DNA from: JACVRN01 sp963715565 | GTDB taxonomy: Bacteria > Acidobacteriota > Blastocatellia > Pyrinomonadales > Pyrinomonadaceae | Length of the DNA: 64,000 bases | Assembly (NCBI GenBank): GCA_963715565.1 | Contig: OY970256.1 | Span: 5,642,001-5,706,000 of the forward strand | Direction of reading: 5' to 3' | Part shown: positions 16,901-24,087 of the stretch, one piece after another | How positions within the stretch are numbered: the stretch's first letter is position 1 | Layout: each line of letters begins with the position of its first letter | The notes under the pieces: model-generated | Seen by the model: the letters and a program-made list of their open reading frames with translations, nothing else | What the model was told of the DNA's origin: nothing | The model's database searches: none | Translations under genes and position numbers: made by a program

Positions 16901-17285
16901 ACATCGGCGCCAGTTTGATGAAGCAGAGCGTCGGTTTCGGCAGAGTCTCGCTATCAGCGAGAGCCTCGGTGAAGAATACGGACAGGCAAACACACTTCAC
17001 AATTTAGGAGCCATTGCACTAATGCGCGGTCAACCGGACGAGGCGGAAAGGTGTTACCGACAGAGTCTTGCTATCAGAGAGCGTATAGGCGATAAGCACG
17101 GCATAGCTACTTCTCTATTTCATCTAGGTGTTAACGCCGAAGGGAAGGGCAATATTTCAGAAGCGATACGGTTTTATGAGCGAGCGGAGATATTAATGGC
17201 AGAGCTTGATGACACCTTTCTTCTGAAGATAGTTACCGAAGCGCTCAGGCGTGCGCGAGTGAAGAAGGAAGAAGAAAAGGGGTGA
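13902..17285 (+). CDS. CHAT protease-NB-ARC ATPase-TPR (STAND) protein, candidate NLR-like immune receptor
   Basis: 1127 residues from ATG 13902; an in-frame TTG six codons earlier is less likely. Residues about 90-360 form a CHAT (caspase-like) peptidase domain with His232 in LHFDGHG and Cys280 in LNACQSG. An NB-ARC/AAA switch follows: FGFVGRD near 412, Walker A GMAGVGKT (437-444), Walker B CMLIWD (Asp524), the sensor strand VLITSRR and GNPLAI. A helical/winged section leads to about five 40-residue TPRs (about 955-1110; repeat core FDEAERWYQQSLVIDERLGD). This is the effector-switch-sensor layout of STAND immune proteins: ligand binding by the TPRs should release the protease. No gasdermin or other substrate gene is adjacent. 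Immunity is inferred, not shown. Confidence 0.85.
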   Translation: MKELTIHYTLATVDTTARVRVSYRPQEGAQAQEREADFNFTVSDQERQDIQWYLEEYLLYPWGEFTTRAERVEEMMEQLGVRLFDAVFGTRETIALYTHVADDLANTRVVIHASDPDGIALPWELMRDSTRGEFGDLARLAHAFVRSQSNLSFQPPAALSGSTTFNILMVICRPGGEGDIPFQTDARPLLELFRPHRDRIRLDILRPPTFEELGRVLNDKPNFYHVLHFDGHGAFPPQGIEADGLLLFEGETDEPRPVTGEDLGKLLAGKGVPVVMLNACQSGMTHPESVYPSVANQLLKAGVGGVVAMTYSVYVQTSVRFVARLYEALIKGEEVARAVTLAREELITHSQRFSPIGEVPLRDWIVPVLFEAVPVRVISKSLSELRLNPNLLQDKQARTGAEIDLPEPPAFGFVGRDGVTLDLERAFRPETIVLLEGMAGVGKTEIATGFARWWAETGALNGPSFFFRFERYLPLAQVCDRVGQVFGAVIQQQLQVDWDLLNADQRREVALSVLKQVPCMLIWDNFEPVAGFPAGTASAWKPEEQTELRNFLSELRGGKTKVLITSRRNEPWLGPIYRRVEIGGLKLAEAQELAVRVLKRAGLNTNQIRLLPQYNDLLRYLRGNPLAIQAILPELKRTTPEALLRALQAGELKLSEDDPSQGRERSLSASLTYRLDALDLTLRQRLAVLALFQGFVNAMMLAGISQEVDGAPDALKGLGLDEWIKILDAATEVGLLRSAGKGYYTVHPALPWFFHDLLREAFPNHLDWLEQAFSTVYSSCGRALFQTFNTNTELAMALLRAEESNLIHALQFTRRHALWDEAQGILYGLDRLLVTQGRWVEWERLIDDIEAEVTDANGKPKVGAENLWLSILGHRSGIASYRRNFDEVERISLIGKAHFEREGDERNLAASLHGLGMLAQRRRKFDEAERWYQQSLVIDERLGDEHAQSSILHQLGMLAQERQQLDEAERWYKQSLAIEERLGNQHGQSATLNQLGRIAEHRRQFDEAERRFRQSLAISESLGEEYGQANTLHNLGAIALMRGQPDEAERCYRQSLAIRERIGDKHGIATSLFHLGVNAEGKGNISEAIRFYERAEILMAELDDTFLLKIVTEALRRARVKKEEEKG
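16640..17150 (+). repeat. Tandem repeat of about 120 bases encoding the sensor TPRs
   Basis: Four successive units share long stretches at DNA level (for example GATGAAGCGGAGCG followed by CAGAGTCTTGC and GAGCGGCTTGG). The likeness exceeds what the protein motif needs and suggests recent unit duplication in the ligand-sensing end of the gene. Confidence 0.6.
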
Positions 17286-17312
17286 AGGATATTAGGCCTT
17301 TGCCCCTTCTCA
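17271..17312. terminator. Possible bidirectional terminator between converging genes
   Basis: AGAAAAGGGG (17273-17282) can pair with CCCCTTCT (17303-17310) across the 36-base gap between the CHAT-STAND and sdhB stops, with an A-rich left flank that is a T-run on the minus strand. The left arm lies inside the coding end of the CHAT-STAND gene. Confidence 0.35.
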
Positions 17313-17321
17313 TATCAGTGA

Positions 17322-18113
17322 TTAATGTTTGAGCCAGCCGAAGAGGCCGTGGACGATGGTTTCGCGGTTCTCTTCGTAGATGGCTTTGGTGAGGGGGATG
17401 GACATGGGGCAGACTTTGACGCAGTTTTGGGCGTTGCCGCAGTTGGTGATGCCGTCCTCTTGCATGATGCCTTCGAGTCTTTCGTCGCGGGTCATCTTGC
17501 CGGTCGGGTGCATGTTCATCAGGCGAACTTGTGCGATGGCTTGCGGGCCTATGTATTGTTCGCCTTCGTATTGCGGGCAGGCTTCGAGGCAACAGCCGCA
17601 GGTCATGCAGCGCGAGTAGGCGTAGCGCTCGGCGACGTCTTCCTGATCCATGCGGGGGCCGGGGCCTAGGTCGTGGGTGCCGTCAATCTCTATCCAGGCG
17701 TGAACGCGCTTCAGGTATTCGAACATGCGCGAGCGGTCAACTCTCAAGTCGCGGACGTTGGGAAACTTGGACATGGGCTCAAGTGTGATTGGTTGTTCTA
17801 ACTGGTCCACGAGCGCGGAGCAGGATTGACGCACCTTGCCGTTGATGATCATGGTGCAGATGCCGCAAACCTGTTCCAGACAATTCATGTCCCAGGTGGG
17901 CGGTGTGGTGCGCTGGCCTTCCTTGTTGACAGGATTTTTTTGAATCTCCATCAGGCACGAGATGATGTTGAGGTTGGGGCGATAGGGAATCTCGAACGTC
18001 TCCCAGTACTGGGGTGCGTCCGGATTCTCGCGCCGTCGGATTTTTATCTCGACCGTGGAGGGCGGCGTGCGTCTCTGCTGTGTGCCTCGTGTGTCTGCGT
18101 GCGATGCGCTCAT
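17322..18113 (-). CDS. sdhB: succinate dehydrogenase iron-sulfur subunit
   Basis: 263 residues. SdhB passes electrons from the flavin to quinone. The N-terminal ferredoxin domain has 2Fe-2S ligands Cys78, 83, 86 and 98 (NCLEQVCGICTM, VRQSC). The C-terminal domain has C169-x2-C172-x2-C175-x3-C179-P and a second set Cys225, 231 and 235, serving the 4Fe-4S and 3Fe-4S clusters. The start overlaps the sdhA stop (ATGA), so the two are translationally coupled. It is the last gene of the sdh operon and converges on the CHAT-STAND gene. Confidence 0.95.
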   Translation of the reverse strand: MSASHADTRGTQQRRTPPSTVEIKIRRRENPDAPQYWETFEIPYRPNLNIISCLMEIQKNPVNKEGQRTTPPTWDMNCLEQVCGICTMIINGKVRQSCSALVDQLEQPITLEPMSKFPNVRDLRVDRSRMFEYLKRVHAWIEIDGTHDLGPGPRMDQEDVAERYAYSRCMTCGCCLEACPQYEGEQYIGPQAIAQVRLMNMHPTGKMTRDERLEGIMQEDGITNCGNAQNCVKVCPMSIPLTKAIYEENRETIVHGLFGWLKH

Positions 18114-20125
18114 AGCTTGTCGGATTTACCCCCTGCGTCTTCGATTCGTTTGCCTTGCTCGCGCCTGGTTTCTGCTTCGCCACGGTCCACGTCGCGCACC
18201 TCTTCCTTGTTCTGTCCCCAGACCGAAGGGCCGCTCAAATCTTTAGGCTTCGTCTGTGAGTCATCAGTCGGAACTTGTGACGCTCCCTCTTTGGGCGGCA
18301 GCGCGGAAGCTGCGGCGCTCGTCGCGGCGGCAGTGGTCGTCTCCTTCTTGCCCTTGCTGTAGTCGCGCTTGCGCGGTTTGATAAGCGACGTGTCTACCGC
18401 CTCGTAAGAAAAGACAGGACCTTCGCCGGAATACTCTGCAATCGTCGTCTTCAACCAGTTCTCGTCGTCACGATTTGGAAAATCGGGCTTGTAGTGTGCG
18501 CCGCGCGACTCGTTGCGATTCAAAGCGCCCAGGGTGATGACGCGCGCAAGCTGCAACATGTTCCAGAGCTGGCGCGCGTGCGGCAGCGCCATCGTCGCCC
18601 ACAGGTTCGAGTCGTTGATGGAGATGTTCTTGTAACGGTCTATCAACTCAAGCAGCTTGTCGTCGGTCTCTTTCAAACGGTCGTTATAGCGCACGACCGT
18701 CACGTTCTCCGTCATCCACTTGCCCATCTCGTCGTGAAGCAGGTACTGATTCTCAGTGCCCGGCTGCTGGATAATCGTCTCGTTAATCTCTTCCTGCCGC
18801 TTCAATTCCAGCTCGTAAAGACGCGAGCCATCTGCGCCGTTGCGCTCAACGTTCTTCGCGTACTCAATAGCCGCAGGCGCGGCGACGAATCCGCCGTAGA
18901 CGCAACTGACAAGCGAGTTCGCGCCTAAACGATTCGCGCCGTGAATCGAATAATCGCACTCGCCAGCCGCGAGCAAACCCGGAATGTTTGTGCGCTGGTC
19001 GAAGTCAACCCAGAGGCCGCCCATAGAATAATGCACGCCCGGAAAGATTCGCATAGGCACATGGCGCGGGTCGTCGCCGACAAACATCTCGTAGATTTCA
19101 AGAATCGCGCCGAGCTTGCGGTCAAGTACGTCGGCGGGTATGTGCGTCAAATCAAGATAGACCTGATTCTGCCCACCTATGCCGTAGCCTTCTAGACATA
19201 CCTGAAAGATTTCGCGTGTCGCGATGTCGCGCGGAACCAGATTGCCGTAAGCAGGATATTTCTCTTCCAGAAAATACCAGCGCTCAGTTTCGGGGATTGA
19301 GCTTGGCGGGCGCGTGTCGCCTTTCTTGCGCGGAACCCAGACGCGACCGCCTTCGCCGCGCGCAGACTCGGACATCAGGCGCAGCTTGTCTTCGCCCGGA
19401 ATAGAAGTCGGGTGAACCTGTATAAACTCGCCGTTGGCGTAACGCGCGCCCTGCTGGTAACAGGCAGAGACAGCCGAGCCTGTGCAGACCATGGAGTTTG
19501 TGGACTTGCCGAAAATAAGCCCCGGTCCGCCCGTCGCCATAATCACCGCGTCCGCCTTGAACGATTTCAGCTCAAGCGTCTTCAAGTCCATCCCGATCAG
19601 TCCGCGACAGACCCCATGGTCGTCCATGACGAGCGACATCATCTCCCAGCCTTCATACTTTTTGACGCTGCCGGAGGTCTCGTACCTGCGCACCTGCTCG
19701 TCCAAAGCGTAAAGAAGTTGTTGGCCCGTGGAAGCTCCAGCAAAGGCCGTGCGGTGATGTTTGGTTCCGCCGAAGCGACGGAAATCGAGCAGCCCTTCCT
19801 TCGTGCGCGAGAAGGGAACGCCCATGCGGTCGAAGAGATAGATAATCGAAGGGGCCATCTCGCACATGGCCTTGGCGGGCGGCTGGTTGGCTAGAAAGTC
19901 TCCGCCGTAGACCGTGTCGTCAAAGTGCTCCCATGTCGAATCGCCTTCGCCCTTGGTGTTGACCGCGCCGTTGATGCCGCCCTGCGCGCAGACCGAATGC
20001 GAACGCTTGACCGGGACGACAGAGAAGAGATCGACCTCATGCCCAGCCTCCGCGATCTTCATCGCCGCCGCGAGACCAGCGAGCCCGCCGCCGACCACTG
20101 CTATCTTGATGCCGTTTGTTGCCAT
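18110..20125 (-). CDS. sdhA: succinate dehydrogenase flavoprotein subunit
   Basis: 671 residues. It oxidises succinate to fumarate with covalently bound FAD. Visible are the N-terminal VGGGLAGLAAA, the flavinylation segment RSHSVCAQGGING with His43, and the substrate-site regions around HPTSIPG and the later YSIHGANRLGANSL. After the usual capping and helical domains there is a C-terminal extension of about 75 residues, rich in Ala, Thr, Lys, Glu and Asp, that other SdhA proteins lack; it looks disordered. TGA overlaps the sdhB ATG. An AAGGAGA site lies upstream, just after the inserted protease gene. Confidence 0.95.
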   Translation of the reverse strand: MATNGIKIAVVGGGLAGLAAAMKIAEAGHEVDLFSVVPVKRSHSVCAQGGINGAVNTKGEGDSTWEHFDDTVYGGDFLANQPPAKAMCEMAPSIIYLFDRMGVPFSRTKEGLLDFRRFGGTKHHRTAFAGASTGQQLLYALDEQVRRYETSGSVKKYEGWEMMSLVMDDHGVCRGLIGMDLKTLELKSFKADAVIMATGGPGLIFGKSTNSMVCTGSAVSACYQQGARYANGEFIQVHPTSIPGEDKLRLMSESARGEGGRVWVPRKKGDTRPPSSIPETERWYFLEEKYPAYGNLVPRDIATREIFQVCLEGYGIGGQNQVYLDLTHIPADVLDRKLGAILEIYEMFVGDDPRHVPMRIFPGVHYSMGGLWVDFDQRTNIPGLLAAGECDYSIHGANRLGANSLVSCVYGGFVAAPAAIEYAKNVERNGADGSRLYELELKRQEEINETIIQQPGTENQYLLHDEMGKWMTENVTVVRYNDRLKETDDKLLELIDRYKNISINDSNLWATMALPHARQLWNMLQLARVITLGALNRNESRGAHYKPDFPNRDDENWLKTTIAEYSGEGPVFSYEAVDTSLIKPRKRDYSKGKKETTTAAATSAAASALPPKEGASQVPTDDSQTKPKDLSGPSVWGQNKEEVRDVDRGEAETRREQGKRIEDAGGKSDKL

Positions 20126-20143
20126 TGTCTCTGCAACGTCTCC

Positions 20144-20557
20144 TTATTTGACCTTGGTCACAGGCTGGTCAGGATGAGCCGGATTCGGCACAAGCCGTTG
20201 GCCGTTGCAATCAACTTGCAAATCCAGCTTTTCAAGCACCGTTTGTCCGATAAGCACTTCATCACCTAAGACAAGAGCTTCTTCCAGAGTGTCTCTGCCA
20301 TTGATATTGAATATGACTGGTCCTGTGACATCAACTATCTCTTTGCGTCCATCAGCATATTCGGCTACACGCTTCCCGCGAATGGATAGACCAAGTTGCT
20401 GAACAATCTGAGCAGGAATGACGCTCCGCACCGCGCCAGTATCCACCAGCGCGTCAGCCTCGTAACGACGAACCTGTTCAGATTTGATATCTCCTCGCCG
20501 AGCGAGTTCTTCATCAACAGCATTAATAACCAAGGCTTGTGTGCGGACTTCACCCAT
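20144..20557 (-). CDS. clan AA retropepsin-like aspartic protease
   Basis: 137 residues, starting two bases after the sdhC stop codon starts a TGATATG junction and ending 18 bases before sdhA. The single catalytic motif ALVDTGAV has Asp39 in DTG (39-41), followed by the hydrophobic-Gly pattern LIGQTVLEKLDL of retroviral-type pepsins, which work as dimers. The family is widespread as solitary genes in cyanobacteria and soil bacteria, often with toxin-antitoxin-like mobility; its substrates are unknown. The DNA is more AT-rich than sdhC and sdhA, so it looks like an insertion into the operon that kept downstream expression. Confidence 0.75.
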   Translation of the reverse strand: MGEVRTQALVINAVDEELARRGDIKSEQVRRYEADALVDTGAVRSVIPAQIVQQLGLSIRGKRVAEYADGRKEIVDVTGPVIFNINGRDTLEEALVLGDEVLIGQTVLEKLDLQVDCNGQRLVPNPAHPDQPVTKVK

Positions 20558-20558
20558 A

Positions 20559-21233
20559 TCAGTAGATAATACCTTTCAGCAATCCTCCGGGACGAATAAA
20601 AGCGACCATCGCGTTGATGCCGACGGCCAATAGCAAGACGCCGAAAGCGATGCAGGCATAGCCCGTCAGGCGTTGCGCGCGCGCGCCGATGGTGATACCC
20701 CAGTCAACCAGAAACAGCCAGATGCCGTTGGCGAAGTGCCACACGGTCGCGGTCACGCCGATGAGGTAGATGATGAAAATCGGGATCATACGGAACTCGC
20801 GCGCCACTATGTCGAACGCTTGATTGGGCTCGTGCGCTACCGAAATCGTGTTCAGACCGGGAATGAGTCCAAAGCGGAAATTCAGTACGTGAAAGAGAAT
20901 AAAGAAGAAGAGAATCACGCCCGTCAGGCGCTGAATCAAGTAGAACCAGTTGCGCGGGTACGGGTAGTTCAAGTTGTTCGGGCGCGCCTCCACCGTAATC
21001 ACCATTCCGTAAACGGCGTGATAGATGAGCGGGATAAAAATCACGCCAATCTCTATAAAGAGGATGTACGGGATGGACTGAAGGTCTACGACGGCCTTGT
21101 TAAAATCGTTGGGGCCGGTCATCGCCTTCGAGTTGGTGTAGAAATGCTCCAGGAGGAACGCGCCCAAAGGCACAATCCCGGACAACTGGTGGAGCTTGCG
21201 CAAGATAAAAGTCCTGCTCAAACGAATAGCCAT
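20559..21233 (-). CDS. sdhC: succinate dehydrogenase cytochrome b558 subunit
   Basis: 224 residues, five membrane helices. It is the b558-type anchor seen in Bacillus, Bacteroidetes and Acidobacteria, which binds haem and quinone without a separate SdhD. The first helix region FILRKLHQLSGIVPLGAFLLEH and the later segments LIYHAVYGM, LFHVLNFRFG and ATVWHFANGIWLF carry the His residues expected for haem ligation. It is the first gene of the operon, with a promoter at 21325-21352. Confidence 0.9.
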   Translation of the reverse strand: MAIRLSRTFILRKLHQLSGIVPLGAFLLEHFYTNSKAMTGPNDFNKAVVDLQSIPYILFIEIGVIFIPLIYHAVYGMVITVEARPNNLNYPYPRNWFYLIQRLTGVILFFFILFHVLNFRFGLIPGLNTISVAHEPNQAFDIVAREFRMIPIFIIYLIGVTATVWHFANGIWLFLVDWGITIGARAQRLTGYACIAFGVLLLAVGINAMVAFIRPGGLLKGIIY

Positions 21234-21324
21234 AGGTCAGGCAAACACTCCTTCGCCGGAAGGCACGAACACTTGTCTTCTACTCGGGCGGGTTTGATTG
21301 TAGCTTCTTTGTCGAACGCTACGG

Positions 21325-21352
21325 ATTATAAGCCCGCGCGCCGGAAAAGCAA
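21325..21352 (-). promoter_or_regulatory. Promoter of the sdh operon
   Basis: On the minus strand TTGCTT (21352-21347) and a perfect TATAAT (21330-21325) are 16 bases apart. The predicted start near 21318 lies about 85 bases before sdhC. Confidence 0.5.
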
Positions 21353-21450
21353 ACAACCCGGAAGCCTTCAACTCCCACCCAATACTTTTCAAAGCTCTCT
21401 CCAAATTAGTCATGATACGCCGCCCCGCTTATAAGGTAAAATGAAAAATC

Positions 21451-21480
21451 TTGGCTAACCTGTTCAGCTTAACTTATAAT
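21451..21480 (+). promoter_or_regulatory. Promoter of the LysR-family gene
   Basis: TTGGCT (21451-21456) and TATAAT (21475-21480) are 18 bases apart on the plus strand, pointing away from the sdh promoter. The transcript would begin just before the family J palindrome, which then forms nearly all of the 5' untranslated region. Confidence 0.5.
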
Positions 21481-21489
21481 TCGAAAACA

Positions 21490-21572
21490 GTCTGAGAGTC
21501 GGGAGTCGGGAGTCGGGAGTCAAAAGAAAGAAGGCTCTTGTTTTTGACTCCGGACTCCAGACTCCAGACTTT
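21490..21572. repeat. Palindromic heptad repeat, family J (GAGTCGG-type), in a 5' leader
   Basis: Left arm GAGTCGGGAGTCGGGAGTCG and right arm GACTCCGGACTCCAGACTCC flank an AAAGAAAGAAGGCTCTTG loop. It ends four bases before the LysR start codon, so the leader RNA would be a long hairpin and no separate ribosome-binding site is visible. Confidence 0.8.
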
Positions 21573-21574
21573 TT

Positions 21575-22456
21575 ATGCAGATTGAGACGCTGAAAATCTT
21601 TTGTGATCTGGTCGAGACAGAGAGCTTTTCGCAGGCCGCCGAGCGGAACTTCGTGACGCAGTCGGCTGTGAGCCAACAGGTGCGCGGCTTGGAGGAGAAA
21701 TTCAAGCGCCGTTTGTTAGAGCGCGTGCGCGGTCGTCGCGAAGTGCGCCTGACAAACGCGGGCGAAGTTTTCTATAAGGAGAGCCGCGAGGTCTTGGCCG
21801 CTTACGGGCATTTGCAAGAGAGCATGCGCTCGATTGCCGGGACGGTGTCGGGCCGCGTGCGCGTGGCGACCGTCTACAGCGTCGGCCTGCACGAATTGCC
21901 GCCCGTCGTGCGCAAGTTTATGGAACGCTATCCTGCCGCGAAGATAGATCTGGAATACAGCCGCACGACGCGCATCGTGCGCGATGTCTTAAGCGGCGCG
22001 GTGGAATTGGGCGTCGTTGCTTTTCCGGAAAAGCGGCGCGGCCTCTCGGTCGTCCCGCTTCCGGGCGACCGCCTCGTTCTGATTTGTCCTCCGGCACATC
22101 CTTTGGCCGCGCGAAAAAAGATTAAGGCAACGGAGCTTGCGGGGCAGGACTTCGTGCTCTTTGAGCGCGACATCCCTACGCGACGCGCCACAGACCGCAT
22201 TCTCAAAGCCAACAGCGTCGCGGTCAACCGTGTCGCAGAGTTTGATAACATAGAGACTATTAAGCGCGCGGTCGAAGTCGGCATGGGCTGCGCCATCGTC
22301 CCGCGCCCGAGCGTGCTCGACGAGCAACGTAGCGGCCAGCTCGCCGTCGTTGCCCTGAGCGAGCCCGAATGGACGCGCTCGGTCGGCGTCATACATCGCA
22401 GCGACCGCACCCTCTCCATCGCCGCGCGCAAATTTATAGAGCTGTTAACGGAATAG
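21575..22456 (+). CDS. LysR-family transcriptional regulator
   Basis: 293 residues from ATG 21575. The N-terminal winged helix-turn-helix (about 1-60) has FSQAAERNFVTQSAVSQQVRGLEE, and residues about 90-290 form the two-lobed effector-binding domain typical of CysB/CbbR-type regulators. It binds DNA as a tetramer and usually controls a neighbouring or divergent gene; the neighbours are the sdh operon (divergent) and an amidase (downstream). The start codon directly follows a palindromic hairpin, which could limit translation. Confidence 0.85.
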   Translation: MQIETLKIFCDLVETESFSQAAERNFVTQSAVSQQVRGLEEKFKRRLLERVRGRREVRLTNAGEVFYKESREVLAAYGHLQESMRSIAGTVSGRVRVATVYSVGLHELPPVVRKFMERYPAAKIDLEYSRTTRIVRDVLSGAVELGVVAFPEKRRGLSVVPLPGDRLVLICPPAHPLAARKKIKATELAGQDFVLFERDIPTRRATDRILKANSVAVNRVAEFDNIETIKRAVEVGMGCAIVPRPSVLDEQRSGQLAVVALSEPEWTRSVGVIHRSDRTLSIAARKFIELLTE

Positions 22457-22531
22457 TCCCAAGTCCCAAGTCTCAAGTCCAAAGTCAACATGCTTTCGGA
22501 CTTGAGACTTGGGACTTGGGACTCGGGACTT
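22455..22531. repeat. Palindromic heptad repeat, family A
   Basis: Arms AGTCCCAAGTCCCAAGTCTC and GAGACTTGGGACTTGGGACT around the loop CAACATGCTTTCG. It begins in the stop codon of the LysR gene and ends just before the amidase start. Confidence 0.85.
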
Positions 22532-22536
22532 CTTGA

Positions 22537-23985
22537 ATGGAAGAGCTGACGCGACTTTCGGCCACGGAGATTGCAGCGCGTATAGCGCGGGGCGCTTTGT
22601 CGCCCGTCGAGATTGTCGAAGCTTATCTACAACGCTTTGAAGACGTGAATCCGTCTCTTAACGCGATTGTCAGCTTAGCGCCCGATGTGTTGGAGCGTGC
22701 GCGAAGCGCTGAAGATGCGTTGATGCGCGGCGAGGCGTTGGGGCCGCTCTATGGTGTGCCCGTCACGATTAAGGATACGTTTGATGTGGCTGGCGTGCGT
22801 TCGACGAGCGGGTCGCTTGTGCGTGCAGAGTATACTCCTGAAAGGGACGCTGCGGCGGTGGCACGCCTGCGCGCTGCCGGGGCGATTATCTTAGGCAAGA
22901 CCAACGTGCCGGAGATGGCGCTCACGTATGATTCGGAAAATCTGGTCTTCGGGCGCACCGTAAACCCGCACGACGCGGCGCGCGTCCCCGGCGGCTCAAG
23001 CGGCGGCGAGGCTGCGGCTGTGGCGGCGTGTCTTTCGGCTGCCGGGTTGGGGAGCGACCTCGTCGGCTCAATCCGCATCCCGGCGCATTTTTGCGGCATC
23101 GTTGGTCTGAAGCCCACAGCCGGTCTGGTGCCGGGCGAAGGCCACTGTCCTTCCATGACCGGGCGACTCAAAGAAGCCGCTGCCTTCGGCCCACTGGCGC
23201 GTAGCGTCTGCGACCTGGCGCTCCTGTTCGGCGTGCTCACGGGCGCGCGTCAATCGCGCGATGACAGCCACGAAGATATTCAAACTTCTTTGCACCGGAA
23301 AGCGGCGGAGCTTCTGGGCACGCGCGTCGCTTATTACGTTGACGATCTTTCAGCGCCCGTGACGGATGAAACAAAACGTGCGGTTGAGATGGCGGCGCAC
23401 GCTCTCGCGCGTGCCGGGTTTGAAGTAAGAGAATCACGCCCGCCCGGCATAGAGCGCGGCGCTCCGCTCTGGCTCGAAAGATTCTCGACAGATGTGGCGA
23501 GCGTCATCAAAAAAGTTTACAGCACGCAGGATGATATGGAGCGCGCAGGTCCGGCTGTGCGTGCCTTCCTCTCGCGCGCCGCGCAAGCGCCCGCGCGAAG
23601 CGAAGCCGAGCTGCTTCGTGTTGACGAGGAATGCGCGCGTCTTCGTCATGCTCTACTGGAATGGATGTTGGAGACGCCGCTTCTTTTAGCTCCGACGGGC
23701 GCTGTTCCGGCTTTCGCGCACGGCGCGCGGAAGGTCAGTGTTGGAGACGCGCAGGTAAACGTCTTCAACGCCTTCAGCTACGCGCAGAGCTTTAATACTT
23801 TTAACTTGCCGGTCGTCTGCGTGCCCGCCGCCGCAACCAGCGAGGGCCTGCCCATAGGCGTGCAGCTTGTGGGCCGTCCCTTTTCGGAAAAGAGTGTGCT
23901 GGCCGCCGCGTTGATTATCGAAGAGGCGCTCGGCGGCTGGCGTCCACCCGTTGCCCTTCCAACAACGGGGCACAATCCGTTATAG
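22537..23985 (+). CDS. amidase (amidase-signature family)
   Basis: 482 residues. The Ser-cisSer-Lys catalytic triad is in place: Lys79 in VPVTIKDTF, Ser154 in PGGSSGGEAA, and the nucleophile Ser178 in GSDLVGSIRIPA. Family members hydrolyse amides or serve as GatA in transamidation of Gln-tRNA. No gatB or gatC is adjacent, and the sequence after 300 departs from GatA, so a stand-alone amidase is the safer call. It is preceded by a family A palindrome. Confidence 0.85.
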   Translation: MEELTRLSATEIAARIARGALSPVEIVEAYLQRFEDVNPSLNAIVSLAPDVLERARSAEDALMRGEALGPLYGVPVTIKDTFDVAGVRSTSGSLVRAEYTPERDAAAVARLRAAGAIILGKTNVPEMALTYDSENLVFGRTVNPHDAARVPGGSSGGEAAAVAACLSAAGLGSDLVGSIRIPAHFCGIVGLKPTAGLVPGEGHCPSMTGRLKEAAAFGPLARSVCDLALLFGVLTGARQSRDDSHEDIQTSLHRKAAELLGTRVAYYVDDLSAPVTDETKRAVEMAAHALARAGFEVRESRPPGIERGAPLWLERFSTDVASVIKKVYSTQDDMERAGPAVRAFLSRAAQAPARSEAELLRVDEECARLRHALLEWMLETPLLLAPTGAVPAFAHGARKVSVGDAQVNVFNAFSYAQSFNTFNLPVVCVPAAATSEGLPIGVQLVGRPFSEKSVLAAALIIEEALGGWRPPVALPTTGHNPL

Positions 23986-24087
23986 TCTAGAGACACAGCC
24001 AGTAACAGGATGCGCGCGTTTTTCAAACACGCCGCGCGTCCACACTTTTTTGGAAGATTCACTCGACAGACGGAGGCTCTCTTAATT

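Noticed and set aside
16640..17150. Possible CRISPR-like array because of regular DNA repeats
   Set aside because: The units are in frame, encode TPRs and have no unique spacers.
13902..18113. CHAT-STAND gene plus sdhB as a two-gene defence operon
   Set aside because: The genes converge and sdhB belongs to the sdh operon with an ATGA overlap to sdhA.
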